Shown: positions 50,859 through 61,650 of the stretch, in pieces
Numbering within the stretch: position 1 is the stretch's first letter
Layout of the letters: the number at the start of each line of letters is the position of its first letter
Position numbers and translations under genes: made by a program
NCBI GenBank assembly: GCA_934045075.1
Contig: OW203729.1
Location: 4,971,816-5,035,815, forward strand
DNA: 64,000 bases
Direction: 5' to 3'
Origin: Yponomeuta sedellus
Taxonomy: Eukaryota; Arthropoda; Insecta; Lepidoptera; Yponomeutidae
The notes under the pieces: generated by a model
What the model saw: only the letters and a program-made list of their open reading frames with translations
The model's database searches: none
What the model was told of the DNA's origin: nothing

Positions 50859-51199
50859 TTTAACTTTCAGCTTATCGCAAATGAAGGCCTGCGGGGCGCG
50901 CCTTATCGCGAGCCAGCTACAAGGTGCTCGTCCCCTGGAAAACGTAAAAAGAAATGTCCTTCTTAATATTCAAAGGTAAACTGTTATACCTATTTCATTA
51001 TGCATAAGGTCTTCTTTTGTTCTCGCGCTGAGAAGACCAAGAAGTTCGACAACTATCTAGAAACACTGTAAACAATTTAGTAGGTATGGAATATCTTCCT
51101 TTTAGGGGGACCAAGGATATCAAATTTACAAAAACACCGTTCCTTAAAACACTTCTCAGAGGCAGTTTAAATAGTCTGTGGTAAAGAGAAAGAGACTTC

Positions 51200-51360
51200 G
51201 CTTCCTTCACCGAAAACATCGTGAGGAAACCTGAATGTCTGAAATGTTCACATTTCACTTCATTTCAGCGCTTGAAATTGCCAATCCGCTGTGGGCATGC
51301 ATGGTAATAAAGCCCATATTGTCTCTCTGAAAGAAGGCCCGTGCCCTTCAGTGGCTGCGT
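51200..51360 (+). repeat. SINE body fragment
   Basis: ACATCGTGAGGAAACCTGAA, CAGCGCTTGAAATTGCCAAT, GTCTCTCTGAAAGAAGGCC and CCCTTCAGTGG, as in 22470-22610. Confidence 0.5.
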
Positions 51361-51398
51361 ATGGACGTACCTATATAGACTGCGTTATTTATTTTTGA

Positions 51399-51640
51399 CA
51401 AGCTGTGCCCCGCGGTGTTACCCGCGGTTTATCGATTTGGGGATAAGATATTTTTCCGCAGGAATAACATATTTTCCCATGGGAAAAATATATTTTCCCG
51501 CAGAAAAACGTAGCATGTGTTATTCCAGGGTGTCAGCTAACTCCATAGTCATAAATTTGATTAAAATCGCTACAACCGTTTAGACGTGAAGAAGCAACAA
51601 ACATACACACTCACAAACTTTCGCCTTTATCTACTTATCA
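51399..51640 (-). mobile_element. Helitron-like element, minus strand
   Basis: Relative of 17249-17452: AGCTGTGCCCCGCGGTG with a CCGCGG hairpin, TTATCGATTTGGGGA, duplicated TATTTTCCC words, and ACACACTCACAAACTTTCGC at the 5' side. The terminus reads CTTG instead of CTAG. It lies 200 bp from the BEL insertion. Confidence 0.5.
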
Positions 51641-51841
51641 TAGTTTAACCACTTGTTATAAATGATAATATTAGAGTAAGACTACTAATAACTTTATATG
51701 ATTTTTTTATATAGAAATAAAAAATTAAATATCTGGCTCAAATTTGAAAATAGGTTTCAGTTTTAGTTTCGTTTTTACATTAATTTGTAATTATTATTTT
51801 TTAAATAATCTTGGTAGGACTCAACTTATGACTAAAGAGAT

Positions 51842-53883
51842 TGTAGGGGATTTCAGGTGCAGGGTGGCATAGCAGGTCCAGTGAAAAACACGATGATGTC
51901 GATTTCAGACGTATATTGGCACACAGTATACGGTATACAAGAGTGTTGAAGAGCGCGGCGGTAGAACGACTGACTGACAATAAAAAATAGGCTCAATTTA
52001 TGCAGAAAAATACAATCGTAGCTTGGTGTTGTTGTAACGAGATGAACATAATAGGTGTGGCTCACAAAAACGCGAGAGCGAGATAGCGCTGCCGCACCGT
52101 TCTAACTATTCAATACAAAGTTTGAATTTACATCATTTAGATTTCTTTGATTAAAAGTATGCAATTCGAAAGAAAATTTGTTCACAATTCCAATGGTGTA
52201 AGTTTCATTACGCTAACTTTAACAGTTTGGGAGTTATTGAGCAAAATGTACTACGAACTTTCAACACTACTTTTTTTTTCCATGAAATACATAAAAAATT
52301 AACATTATACCTATTTACATTTGTTTGTTTTCATGAACTCTTCAGTATAAAACCATTTATTTGCATTTTCCAATTATAACTTTGAAGATATTAGGCTTTA
52401 AACATTGCAAACTTTGAACAGCTTTAATTGGTAAAAAAAAATGTAACAATTTTCAGATATTTTTAGCTTATTCACTAGATATTAACATTCTTTACGTGAA
52501 CAACGTACATTTTTGTAAAATTTTCCAAATTAAAGTGCTGAAATAAGCCTCTAAAGTTTCTCCATACAAACTTTAACATCGATTTTCTCCTAGTAAACGT
52601 AGGCCGATCATCATCAAATTTTACAAATATACTAAACAAAACACGCTTAATCAAACTACGTTCTTAAATTTTAATTTACGTGCAAATTTTAAACGTAGAA
52701 GACTTACTCAAGGGATTTGCATAAAAGTCGAAGCGCCAGCCCGCGCGCGCCACTCAGCGATCGACCGGCATTGGAAGCAGACGCGTCCATGCGGCCGCTC
52801 TCAATACTTGCTATCGCTGGGTCAGACCTGTCCCAAGTCCCCAAACTATGGGAGCACCGGTCGGCCTGCGAGACAAACAGCTCCTTTCAGAGCCATGGCA
52901 CTTCGAGTTTCCTTTATTGGTTGGACGTCAATAAATGCTGCATAAGGAATCCCAGGCACACGTCGACGGCGTGGGATGACCCATGCATACTTGCTTTATC
53001 CATTCCCTCATACAAATATTACATTTACCCATCTATATGGGCCCTGGGTACTTTAAGGCTGCCCTGCTTACAAATTATCTTAGGATTAAGAATGAAATAC
53101 AATGAATTTTTCCTAGTTGTAAGTTTGATCGGCTTTCTAGGCTTAAGTTTTATGCATTAAGTGCTTTTAGGTTTAAGGCTTTCATTTATGCATGTATTTA
53201 TTTAACTCTTTATTTATTAGCGCACCCTATTTTTATTATTGCTTCTATCTAAACCTATATATATCTAGATTTTAAGGCTTGCATGGTACTAACGCTTGTG
53301 AATTGTAGACACAATGTTTTGCAAACTAGGTCTTGGATATGCTTTATTTTATGCGCGTTATTGTATCTAGTTTTAAGGCATGCATGGCACTACCGCATGT
53401 AAATTGTAGACGCAATGCTTTGCAAACTAGGTCCTGGATATGCTTTATCTATGTATGCATCTATTAACCTACTGCAGGACCTAGATTAGAGTAGGCTTCG
53501 TCGAGGTTAGGCTTTCAAAAACTTGACAAAATACCTAGATGACTCTAGGCGCACGCGTCGCTGGTGGCCGCTCACATCTGTGTGCGTGAGTCACCACGTC
53601 AGTGTATGCGTTTATTGCCTTTACTGCGCGCCGCCACGCGTTTATGGCAGAGAGTTGTAAAAGCCCAAAACTAGACAATGGGCCTCGCACCGAATGTTCG
53701 TCTAAATGCAAACAAAAGAAATCGAGCAAAACAAGGTCATAAATCTTTTAAAGCAAATTAACTTTTGTAAAATCCAAGGCAAAAATAAAAACCTATTTAC
53801 CCTAACACACATAATACCTAACTACATAATACTACTCTTACCTAAAGTACATACTAACATCAAACTGGCGTTGCTCGATAACA
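51842..53883 (-). repeat. BEL/Pao 3' LTR
   Basis: Begins TGTAGGGGATTTCAGG on the plus strand and ends CTCGATAACA. It is long for the group (more often 300-1,000 bp). It contains an antisense 147-codon frame (52717-53160) and an internal pair of diverged direct repeats (TTTAAGGC.TGCATGG ... TAGACACAATG.TTTGCAAACTAGGTC, 53273-53338 and 53373-53440). Confidence 0.93.
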
Positions 53884-53895
53884 TTTCCGCCCCCT
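53884..53895 (-). other. Polypurine tract
   Basis: Minus strand AGGGGGCGGAAA lies immediately 5' of the 3' LTR start (TGTTATCG), the expected primer for plus-strand DNA synthesis. Confidence 0.75.
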
Positions 53896-53918
53896 AGTTG
53901 AGGATTCAAACCGATAAC

Positions 53919-56900
53919 TCAATCTGTTGGGAGCAAGGCCAGTTTGGTAACAGGGCGTTGTAATATCTTACCACTAGCAAACTTAACACTAACGATACGT
54001 ACTTGTCCATCTGCACCCAGGTGCACTTCACTTACTATGCCACGGGGCCACGTATTTCGCGGTAACGTTCCATCAACGACAATCACTAAGTCACCGACCT
54101 TAAGCGGGTTTACATTATTTGTCCATTTATGTCGTTGTTGTAAAGTTGGTAGGTACTCTCGAGTCCATCTGCGCCAGAACATCTCAGCCAGGGCGTTGAC
54201 ACGGCGCCACTGACTACGTATATCGACGTCTGCCGGATTGTACCTTGTTACTCGCGTGTCCCCGGCGGCAGTGCCGAGTAGCAGGTGATTGGGTGTGATG
54301 ACCGTAGGCTCGTCGGGGTCCGCAGTCACGTAGCTCAGGGGCCGGCTGTTGATGACCAGCTCAGCCTCCAACAGAAGCGTGTGAAGGACCTCTTCACGTG
54401 GAGCTCGTGAGTGCAGAGTAGTATGCAGGGCGGTCTTCACCGAACGAACAAGACGCTCCCAGCAGCCACCCATGTGTGGCGCGAGCGGTGGGTTGAAGCG
54501 CCACTCGATGCCGCGCGACGTTGCCTCGTTTTGTAGACGCTGTCCGTCGAGACAGCGCAAGGCAGCCCGCAGCTCGGCGTCAGCACCGACGAAGTTGGTG
54601 CCCCGGTCGGACAGGATTACGGCCGGTTGGCCGCGACGCGCTATCAAGCGCCGCAGGGCGAGGATGGCTGAGTCAGCACTCAGCGAGGCGGCGAGCTCGA
54701 GATGGACGGCGCGTGTGGCGAGGCATGTGAACAACACGCCCCACCGTTTCTCTCGGCGCCTTCCGATGGCCACCTCCATGGGGCCGAAGTAGTCGACGCC
54801 CACGTGCACGAAGGCTCGCCTCGTGGTGGTGAGGCGAACGGCGGGCAGATCGCCCATCTTAGGCGCGCGCGGTTGAGCCCGCTGCACGCGACAGTGTTGG
54901 CAGCTGGCAGCCACTGCTTTGACGGTTGGCCGGAGCTTGGTCACCCAGAAGCGCTCACGGATGCGGTTGATGACGGCCTCGTGGTTGGCGTGTAAAGCTC
55001 TGGAATGATAGTCCCGCACCATGAGTCTCGTAAGTGGATGGTGACCGTCTAGGATCACAGGGTGACGCTCGTCGAAGGACAGTTCTGTGGCAGCACTAAG
55101 TCGACCTCGAACACGTAGTAACCCATCTTCAAAAAGCATGGGATCGAGGCTTCTCAGATGACTGCTGGATGGCAGTGGTTGACCAGCACGCAGGGCATCT
55201 ACATCAGCTTGAAATGACTGGGTTTGAATAAATCGGAACAATACAACCTCAGCCTCTTGTAGTCGCTCAGTCGTAAGAGTGGAGGGCTTCTTCGCCTTAC
55301 ATGCCCTCACGAAGACCAGTACCCACGTCATGACGCGCAGCGCGCGTTGCCAACTGGAATGGCGTGTCGGGTCGATGAGCGGCGGCTGCCCCGGTGCCAC
55401 GAGGAGCGCGCGATGTCGCAGCTCGATGTCGACATCGCCATGGCAGCTCCCAGCGCCCCAGCGAGGTGTAGGCCATTGATCACTGGAATTGCAGAGAAAA
55501 GAGGGACCAGAAAGCCATTTACTTAATTTGCCGTGGGGCCAGCCCAACTTGGTTGCTTCGTCGGCGGGATTATCCTCAGAGGGAACCCAGCGCCAGTCAC
55601 TTCTCTTAGAAGTTTCATCAATTTCAGCTAGTCTGGTAGCTACATACTTTTGATAGTCGCGAGCGTCCGCAAAAATCCAATGAAGGACAGTACGTGAGTC
55701 TGTCCACATGTGAACACTCGCAACTTCCAGTCCCAGTTCCTTCTTAACAGTACGAGCCAGCCGGCACGCCAGTACCGCAGCCTGTAACTCGAGACGGGGA
55801 ATCGACGTTATCTTAACAGGGGCTACTCGTGCTTTTCCAGCGACGATAGCGCAGTGTCGATTTCCATCTGAGTTAAAACCAACAATATAGGCTACAGCAG
55901 CGTAAGCCAGTTCACTAGCATCGGCAAAAACATGAAGTTCAATAGGGCCTGAGACTATGTTGTACCAGCGAGGAACTTTAACTTCTTTTATTACTTTTAA
56001 ATTGTTAAGCCATTTAAACCATAACTCGGCCTCAGTATCTCGAATCTTTTGTTCCCATTCTATACTAGACATCCAAATACGTTGCATGATTATTCTTGAT
56101 TGAATAATGCAAGGGTATAGAAGGCCAAGAGGGTCGAAAATACTCATAATAAAACTCAGAAATTGTCTTTTAGTGGGAACTACTGTACCATCAGCCAAAC
56201 TAGGAGGTAATCTTTTAAAAGACAAATCAAATTCGAATGTATCGGAATCAGTTGACCAAATCATTCCAAGTGTTCTATGGTCACTATTGGGAGATTTCTC
56301 AATGGGAATTCTAGTTCTTTCGTCAATTGGAAAAGATTCGCGTAGAGCAGGCGAGTTCGTAACCCATCCTCTAATATGAAAATTGCCAGCTTTGTGGATG
56401 TGAGTTACATCATCTACCAATTTTCGCGCCTCCTCTAGCGATCCTACACTATCTAAATAATCGTCCATGTAATGCTTCTCCTTTATCGCCTTCACTGCAG
56501 CCGGATGTGAATCTGAAAACTCAGCGGCATTCTTATTGAGAACATAGATGGCAGTTGTAGGCGATGAAGTTGCTCCAAAAATCAATGACTTCATTACATA
56601 GGTGTCAGGTTCTCGATCTCTGTCATCTCCTCGCCAAAGGAAAAGCTGTGCGCCTTGGTCTGCTTGCCTAATCTTAACACGTAGGAACATATCGGCAATG
56701 TCTGCAGTAAATCCAATTGGACCTTGCCGAAATCTAATTAGGACACCAAGTAGAGACGTAAGTAGATCAGGACCTGTTAGAAGATAATCATTAAGAGAAC
56801 GACCGTTAACACTAGCAGCAGCATCAAACACCAAACGCAGTTTTCCAGGCTTATTGGGATTCAATACGCCAAAGTGAGGCAAAAACCAATTGGAATCCCA

Positions 56901-57800
56901 CTGCATTTGCTGCGATACTTTTTCGGCGTAGTTCTCAGACACCAAGCGGTCGATTTGAGCTGAATAGCTTGCTTTGTATGATGGATCGCGGTCGCACTTT
57001 TTCTCTACACTGCGCAGTCGAGACTTAGCCATACTTTTGCTATTGGGAAAATCGTTGAAATCACGACGCCATAGTAGACCGACTTCCCAGCCACCTTCTA
57101 CACGTCTACATGTTCGATCTAGAATATCCAGCGCGCGCTCGGATTCCACATTCTTTCTGGTCAAGTTAGAAACACCAATAGCCTCCATCTCGAACTGCTC
57201 CTTTACAAGATCATGAAGGTCAGGCTGCGACACGGACATGCAATTGACTGACTCTGCACTGCTAAGGGAGCCTATGGGTCCATGCACCACCCAGCCTAAC
57301 TTAGTTAGAGAAGCGACCGGTCGGCCGGACTTACCCCTTCGGATTTCCTCGCCGACGATGAGCTCGAAGTTGTCCTGGCCAAGCAACAGCAGCGGTTTCG
57401 CATCTCTCAATTCGCTGCAATTCAGATCTCTCAGGTGTACATTCTCACTGAGAGCACTCGCGGGAACAGTTTGTGTCGGCAAATCGAGGCCTTGCCACGT
57501 GCGAACAATCACTTTATGAGTCTTTCCATTTACACCACGAATTGTGACCGAGATAGGCCGAGAATGTCTATCAGCTAAACACTGTCCGCCGGCGGTTACT
57601 AGTCTTAGCGGAGCTGGGATCATATTTTTAACGTATTGACTTACAATACTATTGTCCACTAACGAAACTGTCGCACCATCGTCCAGTAACGCGTACGTAT
57701 CCCGCTCTACGCCATCACTCAACACAATTGTCACTGGAGTCACTTTCAACCATGTACCGAGCGAACACTTATTGTCTATTGCAGTTACTAACTCGGTCAC
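53919..57800 (-). CDS. pol: BEL/Pao Pol polyprotein
   Basis: 1,293 open codons to the stop at 53919. Aspartic protease LLDDGATVSLVD (38-49); reverse transcriptase with D367 in FTADIADMF and YMDDYLDS (444-451); RNase H with D627 (VFADAS), E671 (RLELQ) and D701 (WTDSRTV); integrase zinc finger H932/H937 or H940 with C967-C970, and catalytic D1003 (GVDYFGP), D1065 (LSDRGTNF) and E1115 (GCWERLVRS); C-terminal WRRWTREYL..VGDLVIVVDG region of DUF5641 type (about 1205-1290). All key residues are present with no frameshift. No ATG begins this frame. It continues in phase from gag across a TGA at 57810-57812, so it is presumably made as a Gag-Pol readthrough product or lost its sense codon by mutation; 57800 is only a GTG within the frame. 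Confidence 0.93.
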   Translation of the reverse strand: MTELVTAIDNKCSLGTWLKVTPVTIVLSDGVERDTYALLDDGATVSLVDNSIVSQYVKNMIPAPLRLVTAGGQCLADRHSRPISVTIRGVNGKTHKVIVRTWQGLDLPTQTVPASALSENVHLRDLNCSELRDAKPLLLLGQDNFELIVGEEIRRGKSGRPVASLTKLGWVVHGPIGSLSSAESVNCMSVSQPDLHDLVKEQFEMEAIGVSNLTRKNVESERALDILDRTCRRVEGGWEVGLLWRRDFNDFPNSKSMAKSRLRSVEKKCDRDPSYKASYSAQIDRLVSENYAEKVSQQMQWDSNWFLPHFGVLNPNKPGKLRLVFDAAASVNGRSLNDYLLTGPDLLTSLLGVLIRFRQGPIGFTADIADMFLRVKIRQADQGAQLFLWRGDDRDREPDTYVMKSLIFGATSSPTTAIYVLNKNAAEFSDSHPAAVKAIKEKHYMDDYLDSVGSLEEARKLVDDVTHIHKAGNFHIRGWVTNSPALRESFPIDERTRIPIEKSPNSDHRTLGMIWSTDSDTFEFDLSFKRLPPSLADGTVVPTKRQFLSFIMSIFDPLGLLYPCIIQSRIIMQRIWMSSIEWEQKIRDTEAELWFKWLNNLKVIKEVKVPRWYNIVSGPIELHVFADASELAYAAVAYIVGFNSDGNRHCAIVAGKARVAPVKITSIPRLELQAAVLACRLARTVKKELGLEVASVHMWTDSRTVLHWIFADARDYQKYVATRLAEIDETSKRSDWRWVPSEDNPADEATKLGWPHGKLSKWLSGPSFLCNSSDQWPTPRWGAGSCHGDVDIELRHRALLVAPGQPPLIDPTRHSSWQRALRVMTWVLVFVRACKAKKPSTLTTERLQEAEVVLFRFIQTQSFQADVDALRAGQPLPSSSHLRSLDPMLFEDGLLRVRGRLSAATELSFDERHPVILDGHHPLTRLMVRDYHSRALHANHEAVINRIRERFWVTKLRPTVKAVAASCQHCRVQRAQPRAPKMGDLPAVRLTTTRRAFVHVGVDYFGPMEVAIGRRREKRWGVLFTCLATRAVHLELAASLSADSAILALRRLIARRGQPAVILSDRGTNFVGADAELRAALRCLDGQRLQNEATSRGIEWRFNPPLAPHMGGCWERLVRSVKTALHTTLHSRAPREEVLHTLLLEAELVINSRPLSYVTADPDEPTVITPNHLLLGTAAGDTRVTRYNPADVDIRSQWRRVNALAEMFWRRWTREYLPTLQQRHKWTNNVNPLKVGDLVIVVDGTLPRNTWPRGIVSEVHLGADGQVRIVSVKFASGKILQRPVTKLALLPTD

Positions 57801-57809
57801 TGTGGGTTG

Positions 57810-59483
57810 TCACGCGTTGTTTTTACTGTCGTCGTGAAGCAAGACGTGGTGATGAGCGTTGCAACGTGGACAACGTTTAGCCCGGCATAAGAACCGATGA
57901 TGCGGGCGTGCTAGACACTTGCCACACAAACGCCATTTCTTTATTGAGTCCCATTTCTCACTTAGCGAAAGTTCTTTGAATTTGGCACAGTCTTTCAGTT
58001 TATGCTCGGTACTTTCACACATTTTACAAGGTTCGGGCGGTGTGTCGGTATTTACTTTTTCAGGCAGCTCCGCTGTTACAAAAGCACGCTGAGGCCTACT
58101 AGGCGCGTAAGGACGCGACTGTGGTGCTTGTGGAGGCCTTTGTTGTGGTCGTGGCGGGTCCCGTTGCTGAGTAGTTGTTCGTGGCGGCACCGGCGCTGCG
58201 CGTGGTCGTGCAGATGTATGACGCATGCCCGCCGAGCAGCTGGCCAACAATGCAGCGCTTTTGGCTTGAGTGGCGAGAAACTCCGTCAACACTTTCAGGC
58301 TCGGTGAAACTCTCAGTAACTCGTGCTCGGGTCCCATGTCTGTGAGGTACCGGTCATAGGCTTGCATCAAGTGTTGCGGGAATCGCAGTAAAACTTCGCG
58401 GGTCAGCCACAGGTCATGTAGGTGAAGTTGGCCGCCCCCGTACTCGAGCAAGAAAACGCAGTTTCGCAGTTCAGCAGCAAAGTCCGTCACTTCGCGCAAA
58501 TTTTCACTGATGAACGGCAATTTCGACACTCTGTCCGTCACTTCATTTATTGTTGCCAGAGGGTCCTCGTATAAATCACTTAAATGGTCCATAATAACGC
58601 GCGGTGAGTCACCTCTGACTAACATATCTTCAACGCGCCGTCTCGCATCGCCCCGCACTGCCGATTGTAGTCTACAGAGATTTTCATAGTCGTCGAAACC
58701 GTATTTTCGCGTTGTTTCTTCGAATTTTCGTTTGAACGAAATCCACGCGCCTACTGAGCCTGTGAAAGGCGGAAGTTCGTAAAATTCTTTAGGCACATTT
58801 CTCAGTGATTCGCGGTTTTTAGGCGCGGCACTCTCGACAGTAACAGTTTTCGTTCGCGGTAGCGGGCGCGGGGTAACTTCTTTGTAGTCCGTCGACTGCG
58901 ACTGAATCCACTCTTCTACGCGCACTGTAGGATCCATTGGGGTGCGTTTGACGTCGCTGTCGGCGTTGTCGCTGTCGGCTTCTTCGGCTATCGAGATGTC
59001 GTAGGCGAGTTTCTTCTCCACCGCTGCTTTGCGAAGCTCTCTCGTGCGCTCGAGGTCGCGTAGACGTTCCTCTTCAAAAGCGAGACGCTGGGCCCGCAAG
59101 TTAGCGCGATCTCGTTGATTTTCCTCCTCGATTGAGATGCGTAGTGCCCGGGCGCGGTGTTTATCTTGAGCGGCGGCTTCTTCAAGGCGTGCTAGCTCTT
59201 CTTGGGCCTCTGCTTCGGCTTGAAGTCGCAGTGTTTTGCTCCGTCTGCTGGAGGACGATGCTTGACTCGCCGGGCGGCGAATCGTGCTTGTGGTGACGTC
59301 GGTCATAGTGAGCGACGTATGAAGGTTCGTAGGTCGTCTGTCGCTCGCAACAGCAGCTCCCGCTGCCGCCGGCGTGGACGATCCCAGAGCAGTTGATGAC
59401 GGCGTCGTCGCCATCTGAACAATATTGACGCCGGAGTCGTCCGCCGTGCTCTTCCTTGCTGCTGTCTTGCTCCTAGTTTCCAT
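57810..59483 (-). CDS. gag: BEL/Pao Gag protein
   Basis: 557 codons from ATG at 59483, 60 bp inside the primer-binding site. Ser/Thr-rich N-terminus (about 1-80); long charged coiled coil (about 85-165); DUF1759-type capsid core beginning at LPPFTGSVGAWISFKRKFEE (238-257) and running to about 400; Pro/Arg-rich linker (422-468); nucleocapsid with CCHC knuckles C486-C489-H494-C499 and C520-C523-H529-C533, followed by CPRCNAHHH..LLH (538-550). The frame ends KNNA-TGA; the next in-frame sense codons lead directly into Pol. Confidence 0.92.
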   Translation of the reverse strand: METRSKTAARKSTADDSGVNIVQMATTPSSTALGSSTPAAAGAAVASDRRPTNLHTSLTMTDVTTSTIRRPASQASSSSRRSKTLRLQAEAEAQEELARLEEAAAQDKHRARALRISIEEENQRDRANLRAQRLAFEEERLRDLERTRELRKAAVEKKLAYDISIAEEADSDNADSDVKRTPMDPTVRVEEWIQSQSTDYKEVTPRPLPRTKTVTVESAAPKNRESLRNVPKEFYELPPFTGSVGAWISFKRKFEETTRKYGFDDYENLCRLQSAVRGDARRRVEDMLVRGDSPRVIMDHLSDLYEDPLATINEVTDRVSKLPFISENLREVTDFAAELRNCVFLLEYGGGQLHLHDLWLTREVLLRFPQHLMQAYDRYLTDMGPEHELLRVSPSLKVLTEFLATQAKSAALLASCSAGMRHTSARPRAAPVPPRTTTQQRDPPRPQQRPPQAPQSRPYAPSRPQRAFVTAELPEKVNTDTPPEPCKMCESTEHKLKDCAKFKELSLSEKWDSIKKWRLCGKCLARPHHRFLCRAKRCPRCNAHHHVLLHDDSKNNA

Positions 59484-59527
59484 AGCACGGTGGTCTGGTC
59501 GACGTGACTGGAGGCCTGCCCTGAAGA

Positions 59528-59544
59528 TCCGGCTCGAAGGACCA
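59528..59544 (-). other. Primer-binding site, tRNA-Tyr
   Basis: Minus strand TGGTCCTTCGAGCCGGA, five bases after the 5' LTR, is complementary to a tRNA 3' end with acceptor CCTTCG-type pairing plus CCA. Insect tRNA-Tyr has this acceptor and T-stem (recalled, not searched). Confidence 0.7.
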
Positions 59545-59549
59545 AACTC

Positions 59550-61591
59550 TGTAGGGGATTTCAGGTGCAGGGTGGCATAGCAGGTCCAGTGAAAAACACG
59601 ATGATGTCGATTTCAGACGTATATTGGCACACAGTATACGGTATACAAGAGTGTTGAAGAGCGCGGCGGTAGAACGACTGACTGACAATAAAAAATAGGC
59701 TCAATTTATGCAGAAAAATACAATCGTAGCTTGGTGTTGTTGTAACGAGATGAACATAATAGGTGTGGCTCACAAAAACGCGAGAGCGAGATAGCGCTGC
59801 CGCACCGTTCTAACTATTCAATACAAAGTTTGAATTTACATCATTTAGATTTCTTTGATTAAAAGTATGCAATTCGAAAGAAAATTTGTTCACAATTCCA
59901 ATGGTGTAAGTTTCATTACGCTAACTTTAACAGTTTGGGAGTTATTGAGCAAAATGTACTACGAACTTTCAACACTACTTTTTTTTTCCATGAAATACAT
60001 AAAAAATTAACATTATACCTATTTACATTTGTTTGTTTTCATGAACTCTTCAGTATAAAACCATTTATTTGCATTTTCCAATTATAACTTTGAAGATATT
60101 AGGCTTTAAACATTGCAAACTTTGAACAGCTTTAATTGGTAAAAAAAAATGTAACAATTTTCAGATATTTTTAGCTTATTCACTAGATATTAACATTCTT
60201 TACGTGAACAACGTACATTTTTGTAAAATTTTCCAAATTAAAGTGCTGAAATAAGCCTCTAAAGTTTCTCCATACAAACTTTAACATCGATTTTCTCCTA
60301 GTAAACGTAGGCCGATCATCATCAAATTTTACAAATATACTAAACAAAACACGCTTAATCAAACTACGTTCTTAAATTTTAATTTACGTGCAAATTTTAA
60401 ACGTAGAAGACTTACTCAAGGGATTTGCATAAAAGTCGAAGCGCCAGCCCGCGCGCGCCACTCAGCGATCGACCGGCATTGGAAGCAGACGCGTCCATGC
60501 GGCCGCTCTCAATACTTGCTATCGCTGGGTCAGACCTGTCCCAAGTCCCCAAACTATGGGAGCACCGGTCGGCCTGCGAGACAAACAGCTCCTTTCAGAG
60601 CCATGGCACTTCGAGTTTCCTTTATTGGTTGGACGTCAATAAATGCTGCATAAGGAATCCCAGGCACACGTCGACGGCGTGGGATGACCCATGCATACTT
60701 GCTTTATCCATTCCCTCATACAAATATTACATTTACCCATCTATATGGGCCCTGGGTACTTTAAGGCTGCCCTGCTTACAAATTATCTTAGGATTAAGAA
60801 TGAAATACAATGAATTTTTCCTAGTTGTAAGTTTGATCGGCTTTCTAGGCTTAAGTTTTATGCATTAAGTGCTTTTAGGTTTAAGGCTTTCATTTATGCA
60901 TGTATTTATTTAACTCTTTATTTATTAGCGCACCCTATTTTTATTATTGCTTCTATCTAAACCTATATATATCTAGATTTTAAGGCTTGCATGGTACTAA
61001 CGCTTGTGAATTGTAGACACAATGTTTTGCAAACTAGGTCTTGGATATGCTTTATTTTATGCGCGTTATTGTATCTAGTTTTAAGGCATGCATGGCACTA
61101 CCGCATGTAAATTGTAGACGCAATGCTTTGCAAACTAGGTCCTGGATATGCTTTATCTATGTATGCATCTATTAACCTACTGCAGGACCTAGATTAGAGT
61201 AGGCTTCGTCGAGGTTAGGCTTTCAAAAACTTGACAAAATACCTAGATGACTCTAGGCGCACGCGTCGCTGGTGGCCGCTCACATCTGTGTGCGTGAGTC
61301 ACCACGTCAGTGTATGCGTTTATTGCCTTTACTGCGCGCCGCCACGCGTTTATGGCAGAGAGTTGTAAAAGCCCAAAACTAGACAATGGGCCTCGCACCG
61401 AATGTTCGTCTAAATGCAAACAAAAGAAATCGAGCAAAACAAGGTCATAAATCTTTTAAAGCAAATTAACTTTTGTAAAATCCAAGGCAAAAATAAAAAC
61501 CTATTTACCCTAACACACATAATACCTAACTACATAATACTACTCTTACCTAAAGTACATACTAACATCAAACTGGCGTTGCTCGATAACA
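59550..61591 (-). repeat. BEL/Pao 5' LTR
   Basis: Same length as 51842-53883, with every antisense frame repeated at the same offset and identical in translation. It should carry the element's promoter (minus strand); I could not fix a TATA box with confidence. Confidence 0.93.
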
Positions 61592-61650
61592 GAGATATTT
61601 TATATTTTTTTACCAATGAATGACTTGGATTTTCGAACCAATTACGCTAT

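Larger units (their letters stand above)
51842..61591 (-). mobile_element. BEL/Pao LTR retrotransposon, complete
   Basis: A 9,750-bp element. Both LTRs are 2,042 bp (offset 7,708), with TGT...ACA termini. The target duplication is GAGAT at 51837-51841 and 61592-61596. Order in minus orientation: 5' LTR, tRNA-Tyr primer site, gag, TGA, pol (protease, reverse transcriptase, RNase H, integrase, C-terminal DUF5641-type region), polypurine tract, 3' LTR. That protein order and the YMDD/DYLDS motif define BEL/Pao. No env-like frame is present, so it is a retrotransposon rather than an errantivirus-type element. I noticed no difference between the LTRs, which implies a very recent insertion. Confidence 0.93.

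Noticed and set aside
54472..54792. Antisense frames within the BEL pol and gag genes
   Set aside because: Shadows of GC-rich coding sequence on the opposite strand.
51842..61591. Endogenous retrovirus with an envelope gene
   Set aside because: The 3' end of pol is followed almost directly by the polypurine tract and LTR; there is no room for or trace of an env frame.
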